Origin: Magnaporthiopsis rhizophila
Lineage: Eukaryota > Ascomycota > Sordariomycetes > Magnaporthales > Magnaporthaceae
Direction of reading: 5' to 3'
DNA: 64,000 nucleotides
Assembly: GCA_003049465.1 (NCBI GenBank)
Contig: PYSS01000137.1
Location: forward strand, 1 to 64,000
Positions within the stretch are counted from its first letter, which is position 1. The number at the start of each line of letters is the position of its first letter. This document shows, piece after piece, positions 12,024 to 24,017 of the stretch. Position numbers and translations under genes: made by a program. Under the pieces are notes generated by a model, which was not told where the DNA came from, did no database searches, and worked only from the letters and a program-made list of their open reading frames with translations.

Positions 12024-13393
12024 AACACAAGGCTGCAGTGGCCTTGTGCACGCTGATTGTGCACGTCTCGGCGCTTGCACAGACGACGAATGCGACACGC
12101 GGGCGTGCATCGTATTTCCTATGAAATGACGGGCCAATCGCCCAAAGGGCGTTCCTCTGATCGTCATGTGATTAGGCACGGTCCCGTGCCTCCCCTTTTC
12201 ACTGAGCGCCTTTTTTTTTTTTTTTTTTTTCGGGAAAATCATTTCGTCAAGTGGCCGTGCCTTGCCCTTCCTGGCCTGCGTTTCCCCGAAGCCATCGCCA
12301 CCCAGATTTAATCCCAAGCCCGGCTTATATTGAATGGCGCGCGGCCACCATCCCAAATCGACGCAATGCGCTTCACCTTCCCTGCCCCCGTTCGGGACGA
12401 TGACCATGACAGTTCTGATAAGAAAGCGAGACCAACGGCAAGAGCCACCTCGTCGTCGCATACCACCCATGCCGGTGCCCACCAGGCTGAGCCCGGACAG
12501 CCGCCTTATGCACAGCTCAAATGGGACAGAAACAGCATGCTGTTTTGGCCTTGTTTTTCTCCAGCGATTGCCACACCAATACTGTTCAAGTACCAGCCCT
12601 TCGATAAACCTTTTGATACAGTCACCACTGCGATTGTGGCACCTTTTGGAGCAGCTCCAGGGGCTTCCTGGTGAGTTCCCCTCCGGCATGCGCCATCCAT
12701 ATCCTTTTTGAAGCAAATCACCATAAATAAGCCTGTGCTAACATTGTATCCCAGACCTGAAAAACATTGTCTCGGTCGCTGCTGGAATGGACAGCAGCTT
12801 TGCTCTGGCGGGTGATGCCAAGACCTACTCTTGGGGCTTCTTATTTTGCACTATGTGCGGGGCGACGACTATCCACAATGCCAAAGGCAAATTCCTGGTG
12901 ACCCCAAAAGAAAGAGAGAGCTCTCCAACGTCGAGGAGCAGCGCCGGGGAACACAGAGCTTCGATTCTCCGCAAAGCATCCCGCCTCGTGTTCTACAACT
13001 TGGCGTTGATAAGTAACTTAAAAACAAAAAATAAAAATAAAAAAAGAATATAATTTGTTACCTCTGGTAATATAGACCTCCGTAAGTGACCCACTCGGTC
13101 GCCCCCACCAATGTATCCACCTCCTGACGCCCACCTCGGCTGGTGGTTCCACCTCGTCGCAAGGGCTTTTGTGTTCGCGCTTCCGAATCACTTCTGCCTC
13201 AGTCGACAATGCTCCCTCCGGTGAGGGACCCAGTCCAGCACGATACGTGTGGCTGTTCGAGGTCACCCTACCCAGCCTAGCTGGTCTCCAGAAACACAGA
13301 GCGATGGTCGGGCCGCGTTGCGCCGTCACTTAAGCTGTCACTGGATCAGCAGCATCTGCTATCGACATCCATATACCATCTTATTTAGCCGTC
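11520..13393. other. Intergenic with microsatellite and T20 run
   Basis: It contains a (GT)n tract at 11992-12022 and a T20 run at 12211-12230. A minus-strand frame of about 280 codons (11862-12716) runs through both simple repeats and has no protein-like composition, so it is not called. No gene is supported. Confidence 0.5.
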
Positions 13394-14688
13394 ATGGCGA
13401 GCCACGGCCTCCTTCTCACTGACGATGCCGTCGCCGAGCGGCTTATAAGCGAAGCCAACGACGACCCATCCCGATGTCCGCCAGCTGGCCTCGACTCCAG
13501 CCGAGCAAGGTAGGCGCCGCCCAGCTCCTCGCCTGCCTGAGCCTCGCTCTGTGTACGGCATGACCTGACTTTGCGTGTTTGAACGACAGGCCCGAGAACA
13601 AGCCCAAGCCCAACACAAGGTTCCTACGCAACATCATTCGCACGACCAATAACCACAACGCGGCGCTCCAGGCTAAGGAGACGGCCGAGTCTCAGGCCCG
13701 GCTCAAGGAGCTGCGCGAGGCCGAGCTGCGCCACCGTCGTCGCCATCGGCCCGAGCCCCACGAGGTGCGCCGCCGCCAGATGCGCGACATCTCGGCAATC
13801 CTCAATGGAAGTTGCGCCAAGAAAGGCATTGCGTCGCCAGCGTCTTCGTCCACGCGCGGCATCTCCAGACATCCCGTCGGCCACCAAAAAGATGACAGGT
13901 CCGGCGGAGGAAGTGAAACTATGCGGAACGAGCGCAGATCGCGCGATTCTCGGAGCGACGGTCGCAGGAGAAAGCCCAGGGATACATCTCGCAGCCGCGA
14001 CAAGGACCACAGGCGACACAGGCACAGGTCATGTTCGTCAGATGGTGGTCGAAGCCATCGTCATCGGTCCAGGAGAGAGCGCTCTCCGCTGAGGGGCGAT
14101 GGCGGCGAAGTTCGCACCCATCGGCACGGATCCCGCCATGAGCGTCGCGCAAGGGACTCCTCGAGGAGCAAAAGCCCAAGGGGCTACAGTCGAATACGTC
14201 TAGGCGACGACGAGCAGGAAGACTCGGATACTCTCGACGACGACATGATGGGCCCCCTCCCGCCGCCATCGCAGCCGACTCGCGGACGAGGGAATACGGC
14301 CCAGGCATCAGGCATAGACGCCCGCTTCTCGGAATCCTATGACCCCACGTCCGACGTCACCTACCTAGACTTCTCGGCTGAAGTAGGATCACGCGCAACA
14401 AGAAGTGGTGGCAGCGGCGGGTGGGATGACATGGCCGAGGCCTCTGGGGATCGTCGGAAGTGGAAGGCCCAGGGTGCCGAGAGACTTCGCGCCGCCGGCT
14501 TCACCGACGCGGAGATCCAGAAATGGGAGCGAGGCGCCGGCGCGCGGCCAGGTGGTGGCGGGGACGCCGATCTCGACGGCTTTTGCTGGTCCAAGAAGGG
14601 AGAGTTGAGACAGTGGGACCGGGGCAAGACTATCAACGCCGACGGGACAATATCAACAGGCCCGGAATGGGCCAAGGAGAGGCCTTGA
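13394..14688 (+). CDS. RS-rich nuclear (splicing-associated) protein
   Basis: Two exons, 13394-13509 and 13590-14688, joined in phase across an 80-bp intron (GTAGGC…CAG), give 404 residues. Visible parts are an N-terminal helical segment (LLLTDDAVAERLI…), a conserved-looking FLRNIIRTTNNHNAAL motif, and a long charged helix (AKETAESQARLKELREAELRHRRR). Then follow ~150 residues of Arg-Ser/Arg-Asp/His-Arg dipeptides typical of SR-like proteins, an acidic stretch, and a C-terminal block with LRAAGFTDAEIQKWE and WSKKGELRQWDRGK. Fungal relatives with this layout tend to be labelled PRP38B-like pre-mRNA splicing factors, but I see no PRP38 domain. I therefore describe it only as a predicted nuclear RS protein. 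A purine-poor A/T-rich 3' flank follows the stop. Confidence 0.8.
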
Positions 14689-15329
14689 TGTCTTGTTGCA
14701 TTGCCTGGCCTTTTCTTCCCTGCACGATTTTTATTTTCTTTTTTTCTTCGTCACCATCTCCGTTGCTCTCTTCTTTTATTCCCCGCCAGTCACAGGATAA
14801 GGAGCGGCATTCGGTTCTGATTTTGCATCCATGCTAAGCCTAATCTCACCACCATATATGCTCACGCCATTTGACAAGGGCTTCCTGCTGGCTATTGATG
14901 CTTGTAAAATTGATTCAGGATGACCTTGGATGTGATCTGGTAAATCTCGAGGCCTTGCCTAATATCCTACGCACTTGGCAGTGCAACTATGCAACAGACC
15001 GTGGCAGACCCAAATGAGAAACTTGCACACATCACTGAAACGACAGGCGAGATCAAGGATTTCATTGTATTGAGAGCAAAATCCGGCTCCAATGCGTGCC
15101 TTCATTCCACCACATGCCCTTGCCGTGGCCCAAAACGCCATGAGTCAATGATGATGACTTTGATTTTTCCGAGACCGTGAATGAAGAAAAAAAAATAAAA
15201 AAAAATTCAGGCTTCCAACGCCTCCTGAGCCTGCCTGTAGCCACAGACATGGGACATGGCGGTCCCCAGCACCGGCAACACAAGGGACCGTCGATCCATC
15301 TACAGCCGAGCGGTTTCTCTGCGGATACT
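14689..15329. other. Intergenic between convergent genes
   Basis: 3' flanks of the RS-protein gene (+) and the uS4 gene (-). A/T-rich runs are present; no further gene is seen. Confidence 0.6.
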
Positions 15330-16090
15330 CTACTCCTCGTCCTCCTCGTCGCCGGCATCGTCACCGCCCTCGGCGGCCTTGGCCTTCTTTCTGCGGACAC
15401 GGCCGGGGCGGCCACCACCAAAGGGCGAGGTGAGGGCAAAGTCGATGTGCTTCTGCGAGTCGAGGCGGACAATGAAGGAGGGGACGTTGACGATCTGCTT
15501 GCCGACGCGGATGTGGCGCTGGCGGATCAGGACGCGGGCGTGGTGGATCGACTTGGCGAGGCCGAGCTTGTAGACGCACGTCTGGAGGCGGCGCTCGAGG
15601 AAGTCCTCGACCTTCAGGGCCAGCACGTAATCGAGCTTCATGCGCGACTCGTCCAGGACGCCGACGCGGACGAGACGGCGAATCAGGGCGTTGCCCTCGA
15701 ACAGGCGCTTGGGGTCCTTCTCCTCGAGCGTAAGAAGCTGACTGTGGGAAAATGTCAGCGGAGCGCCCTCCCAGCCTGTGAGGGCCGGAAAAAAAAAAAG
15801 GAAAAAAAAGGGTTTGGCAAAGCCGTTCAGACGTACCGGGCAGCACGACGGATCTTGGACAGGGTGAGCAGCACACGCCAGACCTCGCGCTTGTTCTTCA
15901 GGCCATACTCGCCAACGAGCTTCAGCTCCGAGTCCCTGTGTCGAGGAAACACACATCGTCAGCTCCTGTTTATAGACTTGAAGGAGAGCACGCTCTCTTT
16001 CAGTGGCCTAGGAGGAAGCAATTACAGTCGGGCCGCCTCGAAGGGCCGACGTGGGACTTTGGCAGTCTTGTGAAAGGTAGGGCGAACCAT
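15330..16090 (-). CDS. rps9: 40S ribosomal protein S9 (uS4)
   Basis: Three exons (16090-16026, 15935-15837, 15741-15330) joined in phase give 191 residues, the usual length for fungal S9. The N-terminus reads MVRPTFHKTAKVPRRPFEAARL, the middle …LVGEYGLKNKREVWRV, and the C-terminal half contains the S4 RNA-binding domain (…DFLERRLQTCVYKLGLAKS…, RQRHIRVGKQIV). The tail is acidic and ends in Glu-Glu. The protein binds 18S rRNA early in small-subunit assembly and lies near the mRNA entry channel. Both introns have standard GTAATT/GTACGT donors and CAG acceptors, and the first separates a short N-terminal exon, as is common for RP genes. The gene is divergent from the eL21 gene, with about 470 bp between the two ATGs. 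Confidence 0.97.
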
Positions 16091-16559
16091 TTTGGCGAGA
16101 GCCCTGATTGAGGTTTGTCGAGATGCTGTTCTTTTTTTTTTTTTTTTTTTTGCGAGTGTGGTTGGTGGCTTGTTTGCGGTGGACGGAAACGAGATGTGAG
16201 GTTTTGTGCCGCGTTTTTGGAGAACTCTGGGAGGCTTGGGGTGGTTTTTGAGTCCCGAGCTTTAGCCGTGGGAACTTGCGACCGAAGCCCTAACAAATTC
16301 CACCGCGCCTTTCCAGTTGGAAAATGAAAAAGGTGGAAAAAAAAATCCCCGCCCCACTCGATTGACCCCACATGGTATCCTTTCCCAATTTTTTGGCTGT
16401 CCCATTTCTCTCGTTGTTTCCTTTGGCTGCCTCATCCTCTTTTTCCTTGACAGCTGATATCTTTCCTCTTGTGGACGCTACGCAAAAGGTCCCAGATAAA
16501 TTTGGAGGCTTTCCTCTTGACGTCTTTGCAAAGCACCAAATCCAGCACCAGACTCCACG
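16091..16559. promoter_or_regulatory. Bidirectional ribosomal-protein promoter
   Basis: This 469-bp interval separates the start codons of uS4 (minus) and eL21 (plus). It contains a T20 tract (16132-16151), a lone GCCCTAAC element near 16288, and a TTGACAG|CTGA-like 3' splice site near 16452 that would suit an intron in the eL21 leader. Homopolymeric dA:dT tracts commonly keep such promoters nucleosome-free. The assignment of individual elements is tentative. Confidence 0.6.
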
Positions 16560-17168
16560 ATGGGTATCTCGGGTGGTCTCCGCGCCGGCACTCGGTATGC
16601 CTTCTCCCGTCGATTCAGGCAGAAGGGCAGTATCCAGCTGTCGACGTACCTGAGGGTGTTCAAAGTAGGAGACGTGGTGGACATTGTGGCGAACGGCGCC
16701 GTCCAGAAAGGGTAAGCAGAACCCGCAGGTTTGCGGACAACGGGCACCGGACGGACGACGCGGAGGGGGAGCCCTCGGAGGACGGACGACCGAGGTGGTG
16801 GTTCGCTAACGGGCACGGTCTCGTATGACACTTACAGCATGCCGCACAAGGTCTACCACGGCAAGACGGGCGTCGTCTACAACGTCACCAAGTCTGCCGT
16901 CGGCGTGATCGTGTACAAGAAGGTGAAGCACCGGTACATCGAGAAGCGCGTCAACCTCCGCATCGAGCACATCCGGCCCTCGCGCTCCCGAGACGACTTC
17001 CTGCGCCGCGTCAAGGAGAACGCCGCGCTCAAGCTGAAGGCCAAGTCGGCGGGCGAGAGCGTTCAGCTCAAGCGCCAACCTGCCCTTCCCAGAGAGGCCA
17101 GGACCGTCTCCACTGCCGACAACAAGCCCGTCACCCTCGCCCCCATCGCGTACGAGACGACCATCTAG
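16560..17168 (+). CDS. rpl21: 60S ribosomal protein L21 (eL21)
   Basis: Two exons, 16560-16711 and 16838-17168, with a 126-bp intron (GTAAGC…TTACAG) splitting the codon before MPHKVYHGKTG. The product is 160 residues. It shows the eL21 hallmarks: N-terminal GLRAGTRYAFSR, STYL, VGDVVDI, NGAVQKGMPHKVYHGKTGVVYNVT, KQRYIEKR-like and HIRPSRSR blocks, and a C-terminal QPALPREART…YETTI. eL21 is an SH3-like large-subunit protein lying near 5S rRNA. The intron happens to leave an open frame on the 3' side, but the encoded residues are not eL21-like, so splicing is certain. It shares a promoter with uS4. The N-terminal third is more divergent than usual for this conserved protein (for example RFRQKGSIQ). 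Confidence 0.97.
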
Positions 17169-18289
17169 ACGATCGAAGCAGAGCCTCGGAGATGGATTGA
17201 TCGGCTGTTTTTTTTTTTTTTTATTCTTCTTTTCGGCGCAATAGGAGAACTCCAGGGTTCATGGGAGGGAGCTCCGCTACCACTCTTCCTTGTTTCCTGC
17301 TGTCCGCTGAGAGGAACTCGGCGGCAGCGGGTGGTTTCTCGGTCACACGACGGCGAAGTAGGGACGTTCAGGTGGTTCTGGTATTTTTTTTTGGGCGGGT
17401 GAATACACCCAGATCTGCATGGTGTTTATCAAAAAACACTGTTTTCTCGCTTTTCTTCGCAAATGGAACGGAAGCAAACCTCACCGCATAGGGCTAGGCG
17501 TCGGTTTTGGGGACTGGGTCGGCCGAGGAGAAACATGACTACCAGGCAGACCCAAATTAGTGTCTTGACCGTGCAGAGAGCCGTCTGACTGGCGATGTAG
17601 CGTCTACACCTAACAGCTCTCTCACATTCCTGGGAGAATCGGGTGCGCCAGGACGAGATGTGTCAAGATGCAAGTGGCCAACGATCACATTGATGAGGCA
17701 ATCATCCCCAAGACGTGACATTGCTTTCACAAGGACGCTGCTCAGATGGGCAACTATCAGAGGTGCAGCGTCTGTGAATCTTAGTTTCCCAATTCATGGT
17801 CCAGAATAATACCAGAATAATCATCGTAGACTACAGGATAAAGCTAGGTGTAGGCTGCCAGCGAGAAGAAGGACGCAGGTTCAATTATTCCCAACCGCAT
17901 GTTAAAACAACGATGTCTGTCCATGTTCATCATATTGTGACCGGAGGAGGGAGAAACGGACGACATGAACCAAACCCAGGTAGACGAGAGACAGGAGAGG
18001 CCGAAGGGCAACATAAACCGTAGTGAACATGTTGATGTGGCAGGCGCACAGATACGCGGGCCAAGGCGGTACAGTAAATGACGTTGTCGCGAAGCGACGA
18101 GAAAAACAAAAGAGACAAAGGTAAAAAGGAGAAAAAGCTTTCATGAGCGTCGTGGAAAATCCGAGGCGTGTGGTGTTTTTTGTTCATGACACAAGGAAAT
18201 GGACATTTGAGAATACAGAAAACGAATGGGATACAAGCAAGAAAGGAACAAAGAAATAAGCAGCGAGCGTGTGGGTGGAAGCATGTCCC
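17169..18289. other. Intergenic between convergent eL21 and apsA
   Basis: 3' flanks of both genes; no supported gene or repeat. An A/T-rich stretch follows the eL21 stop. Confidence 0.6.
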
Positions 18290-21200
18290 TTAGGCCCTAG
18301 AGCCGACGGTGCCCATGGGAGCTGTCGCGGTTGACGGCTGACCATGTTGATGTGAGTGGTGGTGGTGAGTTTGGTTGCCTCGCTTCGTGAGGGTGGCCAC
18401 GTCGTGTTTTCCTGCAGGACGAGAAAAAGAAACAAAGAACAGTCAGCCGAATGAACGATATTCACGTGTGGGAAGGGGGAAAAAAAAAAAGAAAGGGCGT
18501 GACCTACCGTCGCAGCAGGCTCGGACGTTCTCGAGTCTCGCAGCCTCGCGGTCTTGAGCCTCGTACATGATCCTGAGGTCCTCGGCGCTGTCGTGCACCT
18601 CGCTCGCCTCGTAGATGGACCGTTCGTGGGCGCCGACGCTCCTGCTGCGCAGGGTTCCCACGTGGCTCGATCGCCAGTAGCCGCTCAGACGGCTCAGGGT
18701 GCCCAGCGAAGGGCGCTGCTCCTTCTTCTTTTGAGGCGACGGCATCAGGGTCGGCACGTCCAGAGACACGTTGACCATGGCCGGGGACTCGTTGCGCGTG
18801 GCGCGTGAGTTGTACGACGACAGCGAGGGCGGAGCGCGTGTGGACGCGCGGGTGCCCATGACCGGACGCCGCCCCCCCACCTGCGGGTTGAACTCGTCGA
18901 CGTCCTCGCTCGTGATGTGCTCGGCAATCTCCTCGGTGTCGGCCTGGCCTTCGGCGTCGGTGCGGAGCAGCAGGTACGAGAGCGCGTTGAACCAGGTCTC
19001 GTGGCGCTGGCCCGTGGTGCACGTGAACTTGACGGTGCGGCCGGGCGACAGGATGACCAGGCTCTTGCGGTGCAGGCCGGGCGGCATGGGGTTGTCGTCG
19101 GTGACGACCCGGACGGCCTCGATGGGCACGCTCTTGGCCCGCAGCTCCGAGCGGCCGGCCGACGACGGATCGCGGTCGCTCCAGTACAGCGTCCGGGTGT
19201 AGGGGTGCACCCAGAAGTAGCGCCGATGGCGCTTCTCCGACATCTCGCCGCGGCCGGGCTTGCGCGTGTACTTCCACAGGTACTCGCCGATCATGGTTTG
19301 CGTGATGGCCTGGATCATGCGGGGATCCGTGTTGGGGCCGAAGCCGTGGCCGTCCTGGCTCGCAATGCCGCTCTGCATGTTGAACCGCGCATCCACCTCG
19401 GAGGCGAACGACGAGATGGACGACTGTCTGCTGTGGGCCGCGATGCGCGACGAGCCGGCGTATAGCTCGGCCGTGCCCAGGGCCGAGCTCGATCGGACCG
19501 GCCTCGGCGTCGGGGTGCCGCGTCCGGACGTGGCCGAGACGGGCGAGAGCGGGTGGGGTCCGCTGGGGGTGTGCGGTCGGAAGGCCGCGTTGCGATAGGC
19601 CGAGGCCGGCAGCAGCGGCGGGCCCATGGTGCCGACGGTGCCGCTTCCACCGCCCGACGAGCCGCTCCGCGCCGCCTCGATGGCCTGCTTGTGGTTGGAC
19701 GGCAAGGGCGGCAGCGCCGCGGCCTGCAACGAGGCCCTGCTTGCGGCGCTCCCGGGCCGCCTCGGCGGCGCCATGTCGACGTCAAAAGTCCCGTCGGCAG
19801 ACTTGATCTTGTGGCGGATGACACTGCCGATGCTCTCCTGCGAGCGCCGCGCCGGCACGGCGCCAGGGGTGCCTACACTCGCGCCAAAAGAGTCGTTCGG
19901 TCCGTGCCCAGCCTCGGGGCTGCCGGCTTTGGTCCTCGAGCGCATGACGTGGTCGATGGCGTCGGCTGTCAGGGACGTCTGAGCTCCTTGGTCCGCTGTC
20001 AGGACGGGCTGCTTGCGGACGGGCCTGGCGTTGGGCTTGGCCGACAGTTCCTTGAGCGGTCTTTGGGACTCTGGGGTATCGGCAACGGGAGAGTCGCCGA
20101 GGGACTGGCGCGTCTCATCCTCGGCAATGATGGGAGACTCGGGCGCCTCGGCTTTGCCCTTGGCCTTGGCCCGGCCGACTGCAAAGGCGGCACTGCTGGG
20201 GGTTCTAGGCACATCTTCGTCGCCGCGGTGCAGCGTGAGTCCGTTACGTTTCTGGCTTGGAGCCGGACGGGTGTCTACCGATATGACGACGCCAGAGTAG
20301 CCAAGCTCAGGGCCGAGCGGCCAGTTCTCGACCGGCTCCACATGCTCACTCGAGATACGTGACAGCGACAGACCAGGCAGCGGAGGCTCAGCGGGGCTGA
20401 TGGGCTCAACCTGCTGCGCGGCAATTGTCGATATGGACAACACAGGAGCCACGGACTGGGACTCGGCAAGAGGGTCGACGCTCTGCGACACGATCGGGGA
20501 GAAGGCAAAGGTGAACGAGGTGGATTCCGGCTCGGCAGACGGCTCCAGCCGCTCCGCTCGGATCGGTGAGAATGCGAGCGCAGGCACAGGAGTCTCGAGC
20601 TCGGCGCGGGGCTCCAGAGCTTCTCCCTGGATCTGTGACAGGGCAAGAACTGGACGGACAATAGGCGCCGCGACCTCGAAGACCGGCGGCACGTCCTGCG
20701 TCTGTATCTCGGAGAAGGAAAGTGCGTTTGAAACAGGAAGAGACGCTTGTGGCTGCTCTGATTGCATCGGCGCCACCTCATACTGCGTCAGAATGCCAGA
20801 AAACCCAAGGGCGGCCGAGATGGGTTCGTTCTTGATCGGTACGGCGGCCAGGAGCCCCACGGGCGGGGCAGTCGCTGCCGATTCGAGATCGGAGATGGGC
20901 ACGACCTCTTCGGCAGCAATAGCAGAAAAGCTCAAGGCTGGAGTGGGAAGCACAGGTGACTCGGCCTCACGCCGAGGCTCAACGTGCTCCATCTGGATGG
21001 AGGAGAAGACGAGCCTGGGAGGCGCTGGGGGCAGCTCCACGGCCTGGCCGATGGGCTCTATTTCCACGACGTGGATTGTGGGCAGGTTGAAACGCATAGG
21101 AGGTCCAACGATGACAGGTTCGGCGCGGGGCTCGACGTCCTCGGTCCGGATACCCGACAGGCTCAGATGAACAGGGGTCGGTGGAATGGCCTCGGGCTCA

Positions 21201-24017
21201 GAGGCCGGCTCGACGCACTCAGCCTGGATGGCCGAGATTGTCAGAGCAGGTAGCGGAACTTCAGGCTCGATGACGGGTTCGATATGCTCAGTTTGCAGCC
21301 CGGACAGACGGAGAGTCGGCAGCGGAACCTCGGGCTCGCTGACGGGTGCGACATGTTCGGTCCGGACGTCCGAGATGCTGAGAGTGGGTGGAGGGACCCC
21401 GGGCTCACTGACGGGCTCGACGTCCTCGGCCCGGATGCAGGACATGGTGAGAGAGACGGGCGGGGCAAGGATGGGAATGGGGACGGCACCAATGCGAGGG
21501 GACAAGGTGGGCGGGCAGGGGAACTGGGCAAGCTCATCCTCCATATCGGGAGCGGCCGCGTCGTCGTCGGCAAAGGTCGAGGTGGACAGGGGTCGCGAGC
21601 GCCGGCCATCCTGGTCCTTGATCTCCAGCCATGACGTTCCAGGATCCTTTGGGGCAGAGCCACCGACCGAATCCACGAACGACAGCCGCTCGCTGAAGCT
21701 CGCCCCGGTGTCAGGCGAGTCAGGCGAGCGCGACACCGGACGGAGCTCCACAGGCTCCGTCATCATGCCACTGTCGACCATGACGACCTTGGGCAGCGGA
21801 GGGACCTCTGGAGGTGGCGAAGGCCTCCGTCGCCCGACCGAGGCGGGGGTCATGGACCGCACGCTGCGTCTGCTCGGGGTCGCAAGCATGGAGTCGTCGT
21901 CGCTCCCATCAAAGCCCCCCAGCTCGGCAAAAAGGCTCTGGCCGGCAGCCTGCGGCGTGCCAGACATGCTGCTCGTGGCGAAGCTGGCAGGACTGCTCTG
22001 GAACGCGGGCTCCTCGCTGGCCTGACGCGAGCGGCGGGACGAGAGGGCACCGCGGCTGAGCCGGAGGCGCACCTTCTGGGGCGGCAGGGCGGTGGGAGTC
22101 TTGACGGTGGACACGGAATAGTCATCCTCGTCGGTCGAAGTGGACGCTGTGCTGTGGTACGAGTATCGCGTCTGGCTCTGCGCCGGTCCCAGCGAAGGCG
22201 GGCGCCTCAGTCGGCCCAGGCCCGTGGGTGCGCCCTCGGTCTCGGTAGCGGCGTCGTCGTCGTCGCTCAGCTCCTCGGCGCCGGTCTGGAAGTCCTCCGT
22301 CTCGGTCGCACGCTCGTCGTTGGCCGTCTCGAACGCGCCGTCGCTCGTCTCGTGCGCCGTTTCGAAATGGTCACTGGACTCCAGGACCGGGGTCGTCTCG
22401 GTCGTCGGCAGCACGCTGCCCTCGGCAGGTCTACGGGTGGGGCTCGAGGGTTCGCCCGCTTGATCCTCCCAGTCGGGATCGTCGAGGTAGACGTCGCTGC
22501 GGCTGGTGCGAGCGCCGCCGAGCTGGCCCGGCTTCAGGGGTTTCTTGAACTCGCGAGAATCCACCTTGCGGTTGCGGCGGGTCGAGCTGTTGGACGGGTC
22601 GCCCCTCATGCGCTCCATCTCGTCGCGGAGGTCCTGAACGATGCGCTTCAGCTCCAGCTTCTCGGTCTTCTCGCGGTGGTTGTTGGCCCTCAGGCTCTGT
22701 ATGGTCCGCTGCGCGTGGTGCAGAGACGTCTTGAGCGTTTCAGACTCCAACATGGGGTGGCGCGGCGTGCCTTTGACGGGCGACGGCGGCGGCGAGTGCT
22801 CGGGCGTGGCGTTGTCGGTCCCCGTTTCCAAGTCCTCGTCGCTCATTCCGACGTTGACGTCTCGCTCCAGCGTCCTCCCTCTCTGGGTGGAGAAGGCCTT
22901 GGCGAGCTCCTGGTTCTGGCTCGTGAGGTCGTCGATCTTGCGCTGCATGGCAGACCTCTCGCTCTCGGCCATGACCATGTTGCGCTTGACGGTGCCGAGC
23001 TCGATGTCGTGGTGCTTGACGGCGGCGGCGTGCTCGTCGACGAGCTTCGAGTGGGTCACCTTGATCTCGTCCAGCTCTCTCTGGGTCGAGTTCTTCTCGG
23101 CCTGCAGGACGTTGAGGGCCTGAGTCAACTTCTTCTCCCGCTCTGACGCCTCCTTCTGCGACGCTATGAGCTCGTGCAGCTGCGTCTCGAGATTCCAGTT
23201 CTCGTCCTTGTAGCGGTGCTCGTTCTCGTCCAGGCTCTTGACGCGCTGTTGGAAGTTCTCGGCATCGAGCTCAAGCCTTGATTTCTCCAGCTTGACGTCT
23301 CTGAGCTCCTCGTCTCGTTCGGCAAGCAGCGACTGCAGGTTGCGGACTTGAGATATGAGGGACGTGCTGATCTCGGCCGCGAACTCGATATCGTGGATCC
23401 GATTCGCGGGCTGGTTACGCAACTTGCGGTTTGGCACGCTCAGCTTGGTCGGAGAGCCCGTGGCTTGGCTTTCGAACTTGGACGGGCTCACAGAGCGCTA
23501 GCAAGGGAATTAGCACACGTGTATCGCAAGTCGCCCTTTGGGGTAGCGGTAAACATACCCTACCGCCCTTTCCTTCCGGGGCGAAGGGCGAGCCGGCAGC
23601 GGCCTCGTTGCTCGGCACCCTCTGCTTGGGAAGCAAGGTCCTGGAGGTCTCCCTGGTCACCTCGCTGTAGTCCCGCTCGAGGTCTACAAGCGTCTTCTTG
23701 AGATCAGGCGGCACTTCCTCTTCGGCCTGGAGCAGCTCCACCTCCTTCATCTGCTCCTCGATCTGCCTGCGGTGCTCGACCAGGGCAGTGCCCGACTTGC
23801 CGACCTCTTCCAGTTTGCGATTTGTCTCGAGCAGATGAGCCTGGAGGGCTCGCTTTGCCTGTTCCGCGGAGGTGCCGGGGCCGAAGGAGAACATGTGCGA
23901 ATCGAGGGTGGAATAGCGAAGATGCCTGGCGGTGCTGGGCGGGTTCGCCGCAGACACGAAGGGGTCGTCGCCTCCTCCCACCCCAAAGAGGAGGGAAGAG
24001 GCCATTGGGTTCGCCAT
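18290..24017 (-). CDS. apsA: ApsA/Num1-like cortical anchor with PH domain
   Basis: Three exons (24017-23559, 23497-18508, 18411-18290) give 1,856 residues; introns of 61 and 96 bp keep phase. Family role: a cortex-bound protein that captures dynein and microtubules for nuclear positioning, and in yeast Num1 tethers mitochondria. Visible layout: a short Phe/Ser-rich N-terminus, coiled coil at about 40-150, and further coils at about 175-440. A disordered acidic and Ser-rich region follows, then about 15 degenerate repeats of 23-28 residues (about 833-1226; core LSxSxIxTEHVEPVxE). Next is a basic/disordered stretch, and a PH domain at about 1553-1665 (IGEYLWKYTRKPGRGEMSE, RRYFWVHPYTRTLYWSDRDP). 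The C-terminal exon restores the conserved CCDGKHDV motif and ends in a His-rich tail. The ATG at 24017 is preferred because the frame upstream lacks another ATG and the family N-terminus begins here. Confidence 0.93.

Noticed and set aside
11862..12716. Minus-strand ORF of 284 codons
   Set aside because: It reads through a T20 run and a GT microsatellite; not protein-like.
19553..23146. Several plus-strand ORFs of 250-330 codons across apsA
   Set aside because: Antisense shadows of the long apsA exon.
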